Shown here piece after piece: positions 44,107 to 57,500 of a stretch of DNA of 64,000 bases; within the stretch, counting starts at the first letter, position 1; each line of letters starts with the position of its first letter. Origin of the DNA: Globisporangium splendens. Its lineage: Eukaryota; Oomycota; Peronosporomycetes; Pythiales; Pythiaceae. A program made the position numbers and the translations under genes. The stretch spans positions 582,499 to 646,498 of the forward strand of contig VFIW01000017.1 in the NCBI GenBank assembly GCA_006386115.1, read 5' to 3'. The notes beneath the pieces are model-generated. The model searched no databases. It saw only the letters and a list, made by a program, of their open reading frames with translations, and was not told the DNA's origin.

Positions 44107-47100
44107 TCTTTTTCCATTATCTTTTCGAGATACACTCTCCCAATAAAATCAATGCAAAAACCCGAATCGACACGAGCGCTTGGTTGTTGTTGTTCGGAGA
44201 CTCGCTCATTCACGACCCCGAAAGATTGAGAAGTCCCGCCAGGAGACTTGCCTTTACGAGAAAATGTAACATCGTAAAGGCACAGTCTCCTATTTGAGTA
44301 CAGGAACTCCCTAATGCCACCGATCGCAGCATACACCTCAGCTAAAAGTCACTACCACCAAAATTGCCACTTACTTAGCAGCTTTTGTTGGTGATAGAGG
44401 TGACAGCAAACTGAGCATTATTTGTTTCTTGATTTTTTTCTGTGTTGTTGATGATTGCTTTTCTCGAACGCTGGCTGTCGTCGTCGTCGTCGTCAGTTCA
44501 CTCTTGATTCACAATGACATGAGTCCTGAAAGTGCTGACGATTTCCGAATCGAGGCTCCGCTGTTCTTGAATGCTGATCGTTTACCAGTTGTTTGAGTCT
44601 TGTGTCACCTCCTCACCGTTGAAACCTGCGATGAACATCAGCATGATCTGTTCATCACAGGCGAGACCGTTCATTTTCGTGAACGATTCAGCGGACACTG
44701 GTAAACGTTGGAGGACGTGACTCGACTGGAAGGTGCAGCTCGCTAGAGGAGGAGAAGAAGAGGAGGAAGACGATAGGCAGCGTCGTGTACCCTCTTGGCG
44801 CTCGCCGCTGCCGTCGCGGTAGATTCTCGCCATCCTGCTCGCGCGAGGGACAGTGAACACCGCGGATGCGATATTCTCACTCGGCTGTGGATTCTGAAAT
44901 GAGCGATTTTCTTGAGCGAGTGCTCAGGTTCAGACCAGCGCCGATGGCACTGGCTACAGTGGTACTACAGCGAGAATATTTAGCAAGAGGGGAGGAATTT
45001 CATACAAACTTCAAGTGAGAAAGGAGGCGAGTCCAGCATTCCTTGAATGCAAGTACAACACTGCGGGCTCCAAGCGTGTGGCTGAGAAGCAATGTACCCA
45101 TTGAACATTTTGGAAATCCAGTCAGCGCAACTCCCAAGAGAGACATCACAGAGGACGCTATCGTTGAGGCTGCAAGTGCTGCTACTTTGGGGTCCACGCA
45201 TTCAATTTACAGAACCTCACCTGTGAACCACAGCCAGACAGGAGAGACTCGCACATTTACGTGCGCAAACGAGAGATTCCATGACCCGCATGGTCTGTCG
45301 CGTCTCTAGCGAGTCTTGGGCAGCATGACGCATTTGCTGAAATGAGTTACAACGCACCGCTTTCATCAAGCTCTCTGCTGAGCGAACGACCGTGCTGAAG
45401 GTTTTTGTTTGCCCAGTTTTCACTCACCACAAAGTACCATCATTCCCGTTGAAAACCATCACTCAGAATGTCCACTTGGGTCAAACTTGAGTTTGCCCCA
45501 CTAATCAAACCAAAATCCAAGCACAGCGGTAACCTCTAGCATCCACACTCTCCATTTGTGAGAAAATCGTCATGTAGCGAGGAGATAGCTGTTGGCGCAC
45601 CAAACTGCCACTTTGGTCGATTTGTTCATCTTGTGCACTTAGACGGCTACTGACGCTTTCGAATGAATGGCTGGGTGTCGAAACTTAGTCATCAAACAAC
45701 TGCAACGCTTCTACTCTCGATAATGCAACTGAACATTTCGGATCACCGCACGTTGACACTATCGACCACGTGAATATTTCAAGCTTCATAATATACATCC
45801 ACACGGCATTGCGCGCCAAACAACCAACGAGATAGTCTCAATCGCAACAACTTCAGCGCCTCTGGCCAGCGAGACAGAGTGGTCCTCTTGCCATAACGCA
45901 TTATGCCAGCATGTGAATCACTCGCGAGTATGCGAAAGCAAGCTATCGCTCAATTTATACCTTCAAGTCTGTCGGAATTGTTGCATTTATTCATTCATTC
46001 AATTTTTGTGCAATTGCTGCATGTACATCGTTCATCCAGCTGTCAGAACGAAGAGGTCTCCGCGCTGTGGCCTCTTCCTGTTGTACTCTCAGTGCCTGCG
46101 TGCCTGAATCTTGATTTGTTGTGAGCCGGACTATTCGCTCATTCACGTGTCCGGATGCAAAGAGTCGATGAAGAGAAACGCCCTGTTCACAGGCTTCTTC
46201 CTTCATGCCTAGTGGTCTTGATCGCTGGTTCGACCTCTTTGCAGTTCTCAAAAATTGCCACAGATCGCGGCAAATCACCTCAGCTCCAAAATCACTACCA
46301 GTACACTAACCAGTGGAATAACGAAAATGGCCGTCGCATGCACAACCGATCGCATCGTTGGCGAGTGGTATGCGCACTGAGATCCGTTTTCTGGTTAGCA
46401 AGCTTCTCTGGCCAATCTTGGCGATTCGTGCACAGATTCAAGTGCAAAGTGGACATGGGCATGGACTGGATGCGAGAATTCTGTTTCACGGCGGGAGGTA
46501 CTTGATTGGTTGGCGCAGTGGCTGAACGGAATGGGTGGCACATTGTTCGCACTGGATGGAGGACAGTCCGTGTGAGTTGGACGCTCGGGCTTCTATCGCA
46601 CGTTGCTTATCTTTGTGTTTACTTCAAGGTCAATTTGGGAATGAGAAGCAGCTCCTCAATATTGTCAGTCGAATGGAGCTCGTGACTTTCCTTTTGGGAA
46701 AGGCAGGATGCACTGTCATTCCGAGGCAAAGTCACCAAAAATGCAATCACTCTGCACGATGGAGAGTATCCGCTACATTGAGCCGATTTGACCCATGGGT
46801 GCGCTCTCGTTTCATGGCTTTCAGGCATGCACCTGCTTGAGCTGGCTGCGGATTTTGACTTGGTTCTTTTCCAGGAATGTTCGTGGTCGGATGACGCCGA
46901 TGGGTAAATGGTGTGTACAGCAGCAACTCCCATAAATGATTGTTCCACTTGGCTGTCAGTTATCATCATGAATCGGAGAATATCAAATTCAGAGCAGAAT
47001 GCAGGATCAGCAGTCACTCCGAGTGTGGTGGGTGGCAACGACTCGGGTCTTCGGCACGTTCTCGAAAGAACTGTCCTCAGTGACCTTGAGCGGTGTCTCG

Positions 47101-48507
47101 TACCCTGGTGAGGAGGACAAGGTGCACTGTGAGCGCATTTGTGAGTCAGTAGAGAAGATTACAACCACCAACAACGCGTCACTCGACAAGGATACGCGGA
47201 AAGGCATGCGACTGCTTCAGTTCCAAACGAAGCGACTTTGTGGACTTTTGCAGAGCAGCGACTCTAAATTTCGAAACTGCATAGTTCAAGATTGTTGATG
47301 AGCCTCAAGTTACCAAAGCAGCGTATGCAACGCGTACGTGTAGATACACGACAGTTGAGAACCCCAAGTCGAAATCGGAGTCCCTCAAGCATTGCAAGCA
47401 CAACACTCCACTGTACGATTGAGCGCATGCACTTTAACTGTCCATTGAGGATCTGGTTTGTGGTCATGTATCTGTACGACTGTAGGCTACAAATGTGCTT
47501 TGAGTAAACTGAACCACGACAACTCTACTACAGGATATCATGCGCTTTGAAACGCTTTTGTGCCGCAAACGCACGAGTTCAATCGCAAGAACCTTTGGCA
47601 CGATGAAGTAGGGCCAGATAGCGTCTCGGATTAGACGTTAGATTGGGCGGAATGCACTGGAGTTGTTGCTGTAGGTGGAAATGCGTCGACTTGGCTGACA
47701 CCCAGAAGACATTCCGAAAGTGTTTGCAAGTTGCTCGCTTTTGTGTCCTGGTTGGAAAGTGGTAGCAAACCACAAATGACCAGCACAAGCACAATTTAGG
47801 GGCTTGGACGACAGATCTGCGCTCGGATGCAGCACAGACGAACCTAGCGTTAGGATGTAATCCGTACTCAGCATTTTTACACGACAAGATGGCCAGTCAC
47901 AGCGACTGGCTTGGCTGCAGATAATACAATTGCGGATGCTCGTTTTCCGACGTCGAGATTGCTCGATCGATCGTTAGCGCACATTATAGCTTCAAGGGCA
48001 CGAATAGCTGTCCAGCAGGTGTATGTAAGTTGAACAAGCCACCATTCCATCCAGCGACGTACGTGCGTAATGCCGCAACCATTCTGGTATCATCCGCTTC
48101 CCAGAGAGCGCTTGTTGTCCACTCTTTCTTTCTCTTCATGGCACAAAATGTGAGACTCCAGCATCCGTGTCTCGCAATGTGAATCGTACGAGATTCCGAA
48201 CTTCCAGCGATGCACCATCTTCAGCGGAGAGCTCAGTGGTTGTCACCACCATGCGCAGATACTTGGGTCTGCTATGCCTCTCGCCCTCTGCTCCCTGCCT
48301 GCAAGACGGCACAAGTTAGCACAGCACACTCACACACAAATATACATAAATGCACTTGAATGAAGTCATCTGCATATATATATATTAAAAGAACACTTCA
48401 TTGCACCACACGCCGTGGCAGCACGCAAGTCGTTCTAGTAGGAGGGGAGGGTAGCCACTAAGAAAACAGTCCCTGTTGCATAATAATGCGCTGCCTCGGT
48501 TGAGCGT
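44107..48507. other. 4.4-kb region without a supported gene; fragments only
   Basis: A (GTC)6 tract is at 44477-44494 and an AT tract at 48373-48386. Around 45000-45200 (plus) one frame reads VRKEASPAFLECKYNTAGSK in a form that vaguely recalls a BED-type zinc finger of a hAT transposase, and 46999-47298 (plus) is open for about 100 codons with an ATG. Neither can be extended. I regard the stretch as old repeat debris. Confidence 0.4.
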
Positions 48508-49506
48508 TTACTTGAGTCCGAGCACGAGCGAGAGCACCAAAATCGCGACGACCAGCGTGAACAGTCCGTAGCAGATCAGCTTGGTCTTGGAACAGACGCA
48601 GTAGCCCATCTTCGCGTCGGCTTCGCGCACATTGTCCAGCGCGCCTTCGACATTATCACGAGCGGCATTCGTGTTTTCTTCAATCTCCACTATAAAAACA
48701 CAACAAGACACACAATAAAACAACGGTTAGAGCCTACATGAACAGCAACATTACAAGATACACACGGGCATGCACGTACCAACGACTTCGCCCTGGTCGG
48801 TCACCAGGTCGTCGACCTCTTTGAACGCCGCGTTGACCTCCCGTACTTGGTGGTTGATGTGGATCAGGTCCTGTTCCCGTCGGATCAAGTCTACAATTCA
48901 CGATAATGATTCACAGAGCGAGTGAGTGCGCCGCGCATGTGACATGAGTGTGTCCCATTTTACTTCCCTTCCCTCCCTCTCGACCATATGCAAAGGAAAC
49001 GTACCATCTTCGTCGTAGGTGGTCACGTTCGCCTGCGCATACAGTTTGTCTTCGCTGTAGTTGCCGAACTCGACGTGATTGTCGTCATCGCGGCGGAACG
49101 AGTGCGAGCTCTGTCGGATGTGCGCGATCGCGGCCTTTTCCGCCTCCACGAGCTTTTTGCACGTGTCCTCAAAGTTCTTGCACTGGTTCTTGAAATCCGA
49201 CGAGAGCTTGTTCACCTGCGTTTTCCGCGTGCGCGCCTGCGCGCCGCTCTGCGTGAACTTGTACAGTTCCTGAAGTCGCTTGTTGATCTTCGCGACCAGC
49301 GTGTTGCCCTTGTCGGTCATCTCCTTGAGCTCTTGGTGGTTGGCGCGGTTGTCCTGCGGCGTGCCGAGGATCAGCATCTTCTGCATGATGGCGCGCGTCG
49401 TCTGGTGGAAGCTCTGGATCGACGCCGTCGTGTCCTGCACGAGGCGGTTGTACCGCTCGGTGTCGCCTCCGCCCCGTGGCGAGTCTGCTGACGTGTAGTT
49501 GGACAT
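48508..49506 (-). CDS. Qa-SNARE (syntaxin), endosomal syntaxin 7/Pep12-like
   Basis: Drives membrane fusion by forming a four-helix SNARE bundle. Exons 49506-49005, 48890-48780 and 48689-48508 (introns 114 and 90 nt), 264 residues. The N-terminal half is a three-helix Habc domain (about 20-125), with TERYNRLVQDTTASIQSFHQ at its start. The SNARE helix (about 168-225) spans both splice junctions and has the zero-layer Gln in VTDQGEVV. One C-terminal membrane anchor (YGLFTLVVAILVLSLVLGL) ends the protein with almost no lumenal tail. Start: ATG at 49506; the open frame upstream to 49767 has no good ATG context and a different composition. Assignment to the endosomal rather than the plasma-membrane subgroup is by general look only. 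Confidence 0.93.
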
Positions 49507-51128
49507 CGTGCCGTTCTGTAATCTGCGCTGCGGCGTATGGAGCAGGCGTTCAAAAGTGCGCGATGCGGTGGTTAAGAGCGCGTCGAGTGGAGGGTAAGCG
49601 GCGCGACGCGGCGACGGCGGATACAACGAGTGACAGACACCGCGGAGGCTCGTTGGCAGAGTGCGGGCGGACGATGGGAGCGCGGCGGACGATGTGTGCG
49701 TCTGGAGGGCAAAGCGCCTTTGGCGAGCGCGTCTTCGTCGGTCGTGCCGTTGTGCATTTGATGCCATGCCACCTCCTCCTACTGTAAGGTGTGTCCTCTA
49801 TCTTGGGTAAAAGTAGAATGCATCGCAAATGACGGGGTTTCAAAACAATTGGGCACCTGATTAATGTTAACGTACTGATATGCTAACACGCACAGTCCAT
49901 TATAGAAGGGTATTGAAAGATGAAGGAATGCTAGCTGGAGGTCATGCAAATACCCACAGCAGCCTGACTGAATAATACTGCGCATGACCTCAAAATTGTT
50001 GAGCGCGGGTAGAAAACGGGCGCTAGGGGAGTGTGCTGGTGACTTGGTGTTTGTATTCTCGTTCGAAAAAAAAGACAGGCAGCGGTCACTCTTATTGTTC
50101 GGTCGGGGAAAATACAGTACAGTTCAGAACAAACAAGTCCACTCGCACACCTCTCTCTCTCTCTGTTGGATTACACAAGTAAACCTCTTGCAATTAATTA
50201 CTGCCAAACTGTTTAGGTTCTGTGCTCTAATTGCGTTATTTAGTATGATCAAACATTACATATGGCAGGTCGTCTACACAGAGTAATTGTCTATCACCAC
50301 TGTCCGGCGTGGATGGTGCTGGGCAGCTCTGACGACGGGGAAAAATGGCTCCAGCGCTGCTGAATCCAGTCACGTCTGTTGCATCTGCTGTTGGCAGTGG
50401 GATCCTACATCATTCATTGCGCTTCACGCTTTGGTTCATTTCCGCTCGTCCATTGCTTGCTTATTGTAAAATTTGGCTGTTTCCCTACAGTAAAGCTGAG
50501 CAAAATCGACGCCAAACAGGTCGGATGATGCCTTGTTATTTTACCAAAAGCCAGATTGATTCTCTGTGAGGATGATGATGATGGAATTTCGCATTTTTTG
50601 AACCCCCTAGTCCCCTCCCCATTCTCTCTACCCTATGCACAGAAGACATGTCGCCACGGACGATAATAGAGAGGTAAACTCCAAATACTCATCACTGATT
50701 GGTGTAAACTATACCATGAACCACTTTTCGACCAATCGTTGAATATGCAAACGAGCCACACCTGAATTCAGGAATGTTTGCACGCAGCGAAGATGGAATG
50801 GATCGACAGATTACTTGAGGTGTGCAAAATGGTTAAAATGGACAAGAGCTTCAATGTCACACGCGGCTCGTGAACCCAAGCAGGAAATCCAGACACCACT
50901 CGAGCAGTAGCTGCCGAGTGTGAATCCACAATGCACAGCGAGTGGCAGCAGCAAAAGTCATGGGACGCAAAGCCTGAATGGTGCACCATTTCGCAGGACG
51001 TCTGGCTCCTGTGGACCTGAGTGCATGCCATCAAGCAGCCCCACAAGCATTTTTCCACACGATCCCGCAACAATCATCATCACACTGTATTTTCGTTCTT
51101 CTCTCTCTGCAGATCCTCTCGCGTGGCT
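49507..51128. other. Intergenic, no gene recognised
   Basis: Promoter side of the SNARE gene and 3' side of the beta-galactosidase gene. A (CT)n tract lies at 50151-50164. Open frames are short and featureless. Confidence 0.45.
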
Positions 51129-54060
51129 TTAATCGATGGCTTGGATGGGGGTCTCTGTAGACGTAGACGTTGCTGATATGGACAGTGGTGCATGGTCTAC
51201 TTCTTTTGTCTCCACCATGGTCGAGAGCACGATGCGCACACTGGAAACGGTGCCGCCGAGTTCATCGAACACCACGAGCAGGTTCGGCGTCGCGTTGTCC
51301 GTGTACAGCCACTCGGTCGGAATGTGGTAATACTGCTGCACAAACTGGTCGTTGGCGTCGCGGATCATCCAGTAGCGCCCCAAGTCGTGGCCGTTTACGT
51401 ATGCGCGGCCACGCGTGAGCCCATTGCAATCCAGCAGAATCGACGATACCTCTTCAACGGGGGCAGTTGGTGATGGCTCGTCCGGTTCGGGCAGCAAAAA
51501 CGTCGTCTTGTACCACGCCATCACTGGGAATCGGTTCGGGTCTTCTCCTTCGACGGTGCTTTCTTCTTGCTGAACGGGTTTCCACTCTACCGAATCGGTC
51601 CATTGCGGATCGAAAAGCTCCAGCTGCTCACCGACAAGTCCCGGAAGCATTTTCCACTCGCCATGGCCACCGACCAGATCGAGGTCGTTGTTGATACGCA
51701 CAGCACCGGTCAAACCTTTCTTGTGGTCATGTCCAAGCGAATGGATCCCGAGACTCACGGACATCAACGTCAAGTGGTGATGCTTCCGAAACGACTTCTC
51801 GTTGCCGATCACTTGCACTGGTAAATTCATCTCGAACTCCATCGAGCAGTTCTCGCCTGGGTACCCCAAGTACTGGTCACCGACGAACCGATGGTTCAAA
51901 AACACGATAAACGCATTGGCTTCGCAGGACGTAAAGCGCAGTGTGGTTGGCTTGCCCGCCACTGGTGGTTTATCCAGACGGAAAGTGGTCTCGTACGTCA
52001 AGTAGTCGGTCTTGTCGCGTGTCACTCGTAGCTGTTCCATCGGCACTCTCTTCAGGATCGATTTTCTGGGTACACCCTGTGCACCAACCAACTCACTCCA
52101 CGATTTCCACGTCAGCGCGCTTTCAGCGACAAGAGGCGAGTACACGCGATGCTGACGGTGGGGAAACGAAGTCGCTACGTCCGACGAGTTGTACAGCAGC
52201 TTCGTAGTTTCATTCGAACTGCCTTGTTCCTCGTTTTCCAGAATCACGACAGATCTCGCCGCCAAGTAATATTTCGCACCATCGTACGTCACGCGAGCAC
52301 CCTTGTCTGCCGCATTTTCAAGAAAAACGGCTTGGCCTGCTTTTTTGTTGCCGTAGACGTATGCGCGCTGAAGGGGGTCTTCTGTTGACGCACCGCGATG
52401 AACCGTGCTGCTTTCGCTGATTGGCTTTGGATATGGCAGCTGCCGCTCGTACCGCATCACAATGTTGTTGATACTAATCAGTGCTTTATGCAGTTTGCGT
52501 AGATGGGATCGTTTGGGTTCATTGCTGAGTCCATCAGCATGTAGATTCACGCCGTCGGCATACATTGTCGTCACGCCAGCGGACGCACTTCGTCCATAAT
52601 TGTTTCCCCCATGATACATCTGCATGCATCGCCAACGTCACACAAATTAAGTGGTCATTTCCCAGCTTACTCGCAAGATGACATAAAAGCACTCCACTCA
52701 ATTGCACTCACATAGTAATTTTGGGCAGCGCCACCCACAGCAAACCATCGTGCAACAGCGTATGCCACCTCGGATGCAGACCGCTGGTCGGGCGGTGGCG
52801 TTGTTGCATTCGATGGTTTCTCTTCCGCCCATTTCTGGTACCAACCTTCGTTCTCAGTCCAGATCAAAGGTTGTGCTGGACGATCACGGGTCTGGTTGCG
52901 CGCAAAGTCGATGCAATCGTTGGCATTGCACGCTAAAATCGTATTCGGCGCGGATTTGCCGTTGCACCTGAATCGTGAGAAACGCCAGCACGGCATCAGA
53001 AGTTAGTAGAATGCGCTCACCAAGCACTCCAATGCAGCTTGGTACTTACATGACCCATGGGATCGACGTGCCCAAGTCCTTGACAAGCTTGCCGCACCAC
53101 TCAATGTACTCTGGATCCTCCATAGTGAACTCATTCTCGATCTGCGCCAAGATGATCGGTCCACCCTTCGACGCCATAAATGGACGCGCGATGTCAACCA
53201 TTTTCCGCACGAAGCGCTCCATCTCCGACTTCCACGGCCCATTGTTCGACCGCACTTTCATGTTCGGGATCCAATTCAGCCACACTGGGAGACCGCCATT
53301 GTCCCATTCCGCACACACGTAGGGACCGAAGCGCACGTGCAGGAAGATGCCCATCTCCGCCGCGAGCTCATAGAACTTTGTGATATTCTTGCCTCCGGAG
53401 AAATCGTACACATCTCGCTCTTGCTCGTGCAGATTCCAGAAAACGTCTACACCAATAGCAAGCGGCTCAGCCACACACACACACACGGTCAGAAAAAAAA
53501 GCGCGCAACACGCTCCAAAGGGGGCTGCATACGGACTTACACATTTGAATATGGTTCAAGCCATCATCTTTGGCCTTAAGCAACAAGTCCCTCCACATGC
53601 TCGGTGTACTTCGCGGGTAATGGATCGATCCGCCGATCAGTAGCGTATGATGTCCGTCGATCACAAAGCCCCGCTGAGAATAATCCACAGTGTATCCATG
53701 TTTTCGCTTCTCCTGGTCGATATCCGCATACGTCATGTACTTGACATTGCTGTTTCCATACTCCTTAGAGCCCTGCGCTGCTCCTTGGTCCGGGATTTCT
53801 TCCTGGTGTTGCTGGCGCTGTGTAATCAAGAACGGGTTCTCCCGCCGCACCGGAGGCTGCCAGATCATCACGTAGCACGCCGCAAAGCCGACAATCGCGA
53901 GGCAGACTGCATCGGCGCGTCGCATCCAGCGCGTCTTCTTCTTCTCCTTGATGTGCATCGGTGAATCTGTCGTGTCGTCAGCGAACTCATCGCCGACGTC
54001 CACCAGGAGCTTCCGCAGATCATCGCGCTCGTTGTCTGCCGAGAACGTCGTCCTCCCCAT
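51129..54060 (-). CDS. Glycoside hydrolase family 35 beta-galactosidase, type II membrane-anchored
   Basis: Removes terminal beta-galactose residues from polysaccharides or glycoproteins. Exons 54060-53541, 53446-53050, 52967-52712 and 52619-51129; introns of 94, 82 and 92 nt, all with GTAAGT or GTGAGT donors; 887 residues. A cytosolic basic N terminus is followed by one hydrophobic segment (about 49-67), so it is a signal anchor facing the lumen or outside, not a cleaved signal peptide. GH35 marks: YVFWNLHEQE, the signature GGPIILAQIENEF with the acid/base Glu (about 279), and PLIWTENEGW with the nucleophile Glu (about 344); jelly-roll domains fill the C-terminal half. Domain order resembles plant BGALs. 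Confidence 0.93.
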
Positions 54061-54503
54061 GCTGCTGACCACAAGACGAGGACCCACAGGCGATGGACAG
54101 AGGGTGGACAGATGGGTGGGTGAAGAAGGCGCTGGTAGAGTGGAGAAAATGCAGCGTGGATGCAGCAGCGTGTGGCAGATCTTCTTCGTTTCTTTTGTTT
54201 CTCGTTCTCCGCGCTCTTCAAGCTCACACAAGAAGCTTGGAATGATGCACAAACATGGTTCGTATCAATCAACATGTCGCAGATGTATGCCAGATATTTG
54301 TTGGATGAATGATGATGCCTTCGGCGATGTTGCACGAAGGTTGCATCAATGTGAAAGTTGCATCGACAGATGGGTTCACTTGCACCGATGGCTACATTTT
54401 GCTCTTGCAGCCAGCAGGAATGATTCCAGGCTGCAGTGCTTTAAAGATTTCTGGCAATAGTTGTTGTTTATGATCGGAAGTATGCGCCTAGATGATGTCA
54501 CCG
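54061..54503. other. Intergenic: GH35 promoter side and 3' flank of the Sfi1-like gene
   Basis: No gene recognised. Both neighbours are on the minus strand. Confidence 0.45.
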
Positions 54504-57500
54504 TCATCGTCGGTCCTTGTTTGCATATTGGCGCCATTGCTGGAGGATCTCACTGAGCCAGGATCGTTGCCGTTGCAGGACTCGTTGTCTCCATTTCTGT
54601 CGAGCACGACGAGCGACGAGGAGTTGTTTCCAGCGACCGATCGCATTTCCCTTCAAACGCGTTGCAGCTTGTGATAAGCTCCATTCAACCAGTCGATTAT
54701 GGATCCACACGTCGGTGATAACGCTTTCCCAGTGCGCAAAGCAAGTGGTCAACTGTCTCTGCTGTCGGATGCTCGTAAATTCGCGAAGTGAAATCCGTTG
54801 ACGCGAATTTACGATCGCTCTTTGATGCCACAGATACAGGGTTTGTTGCTGTTGGTTTCTCCTCCTCGAGTGAACAAACGCGCGCAGCTTGGATTTGACT
54901 TGTACGAAGCGATTCCATCGACAGAAGCATCGTCCGCCATGGATCGAAAGTAGCGCAATCGAAACCGTGCCACTCGTGATCGCAGCGTTTTCACATCGAC
55001 AGCATACTGGATCAGACCTCGAAAGCTCTCCCGCACAATCGCTCCATTCCCAAATCGATCAGCTCGACCCCGCTTGCCTTCCTTGATCTTGACCTTAGCA
55101 TCTCACTCCCGGATGAGATGCCAGTATTTCCGCAGGTACTTCGCATTGAAGTGCATCGTGGCTTTTGTCGTTTCAATTCGCCGTTGCGTCCTTTCGTACG
55201 ACACACCTGGAGTCGTTCCAGAACGCGAGTCAGTCGCATGTTCGCAATGAATCGTTCAGCCTGTCGTTGGCGCTGAAGAAGTTTTTTCTTCGCCGAATAC
55301 ATCTGAATGAGACCATGCAGTGCTCTTTCCAGGCACCTCGCTTTCACATGCTGGCTCGCAAGAGCAGCAACCTGCTTCTTCCGCTTACGCCACGATATTT
55401 CGGCTTTCCAATGTGTGAAGCATTTCCAACTGAAGAATCGCTGTCGAAAGCCGATCGCTCGCTGAATGGTTTCGTTCTCTTGTCGTTTCAGCGAGATCCA
55501 CCTCGTCCACAGCATCCAGCATTTGGTTATTCGCGAGTTGTTCATGAACTCGGTGGCTTTCTGGAATCGCGCCATTTGATGTTTCTTCAGATTCGAGAAT
55601 CGCTTCCAGGCTCCAAAATGATTCTCAAGACAGAAAGAATCCTGGAACAGAAACATTTTGCGCATTCGCTTTACGATGCGAACCTTCGATCTCCAAGCTG
55701 AGAATGCGCTGAGCGTCGATTTAGCGTAGCAATGTTGGATTGCTCTCGCTCGCAGGCGGTTTATCCGAGTAAAAGCAATCCAGTTGGAGTAGTACTGTTG
55801 CAGGCAGTGTGCATACCGGAAGGCGTCAGCTTGGCGCTTCATAGCGCGGGTTCGTTTTGCGTCGTCTGTAGACACTTTCCAGCGAGTGAAATAATCCCCT
55901 TGCTGATTCTCCCTGAAAAATTTCAGGAACCCCTTGTATTTCACCTTCCAAAGGTGATGGCCAACCCATTGCTGGAAGCATCGGTGGATGGTCTTGCGCT
56001 CGTGTGACTTCTTCGCCTGACTCACTTGACTCTTGTAACGCTTCTGCCTCGTCATCCATGACTGGAGGGTGTTGAGGCCTTTCCGAGCAGACGCCAATCG
56101 ATGGAATCGAGATGCATGAACCAGACTTTGTGTTTGACGTCGAGCTTCCACTGTTCTTGATCTCCATTTCGCAATACTTCGACTCGAAAAGTGCCGATCA
56201 ATAGAGATTAGCTCCGCAAGTTTGGTTTCAGCTCGACCACGCCTTCTATCCAAGTATGCTTCCCATTGACGAAAGAAGTGACGTGTAGTTGATTTGCACC
56301 TCAAGCAGTCTGCTTCAAGTTGTTTCTCTCGCTTCGTTTGTTGTATACCTTGGAACGAGATCCATCCTTCAAAGCACCGCCGCTGCAAAATGCACGTTGA
56401 ATAAAAGCTCAGTGCTCGGGAGAGCAGTTGGTGGTTCTGTCGGCGCATCACTACAAATTTTCTCCAACGAGACCACGACAGTCTCGAAGATTTATCTTGG
56501 GCATGCCTTGTAGCACACGCACGCTTCTCCTTCTCCACTCGTTCATGCTGCACAAATGCTGTCCATTGCCAGAATGACTTCGCGGCGAGATATTCAAGCC
56601 GTTTTTGTGCATGGTGTGGATGCGTCTTTCCCAATGCACCACGCAAGTCCAAGCCTTCCATGCACGACTCACACTCAAACGATGCCCAAGCCTGTCCGCC
56701 TTCTCATATTGCTTCCCAGCTCTTTGCCTTGATGCCAGCTTCCATCCGGCAAATGATGTTTGAACGAGCTTGAATTGTCGGACACGACATGCAAGATTAT
56801 TGCTTGCACGAGCGGCTTTGCGACAAATAACGAACTCCTTCCAAGCAACAATATGGCACTTCATTGCATTGTGCTTCCAGATTTCTTGTGCACTTGTGGT
56901 GGCGAGCGCTTGCTCATGGCGAAGCTTGAATCTTCCGACTGCTCTTTTGTACTGACGAATAATGCTGTACTGTTCCGATCGAAAGAGTAGTTCGTGCCGA
57001 TGCTTGCATGCTGCCACATACGTGATCCAATGGAAAAAGACGAGCTTAACCAAGTTGCTCTTGAGTAGCTGACTTGTTATCAAGACGTTCGATTTCATTT
57101 TGATGACAAAAGATCTGTGAGACTGCCAGGTGAGCCACACCTTGCGTGACAGGGAACTCTTGTAATGCTCTCGTGCAACTTGGTGAAGAGTGGCCGTGTT
57201 CCGAAACCTTTTCCATACACCGAACGTATCGCTCAGCAACGACGCACCGTCACTTCGAAATACTGATTGCAGTGTTGTTTTCAGGTGCTTTCTTGATGAG
57301 CAAAAATTGATCCAAGCTGTGAAGAAGTTCCTCAGTCGCTTTCGCTGAGCATGCTCAATCGCAATATCACACCTCCGCTTCTCGATGTTTCTCGCTTGAT
57401 GCCATGTTTTCCACATAGAGATCCCCCTTCTCAGCTGCTTCTGGCCAAAGCAGTGCACTGCAGCGTTAATCTTGGTTTTCAGTTTTGATTTCGCAGCTTG

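Noticed and set aside
45000..45240. Possible BED-finger/hAT transposase remnant
   Set aside because: Only a vague Cys/Lys pattern over some 30 codons, with stops on both sides; not enough to support a feature.
46999..47298. 100-codon plus-strand frame
   Set aside because: Has an ATG but no homologous-looking motif, no splice partner and no neighbouring coding sequence.
55103..55105. In-frame TGA in the Sfi1-like gene as a selenocysteine codon
   Set aside because: The genome seems to have selenophosphate synthetase, but Sfi1 repeats have no redox site, the TGA sits among other frame breaks, and I see no SECIS-like structure nearby.
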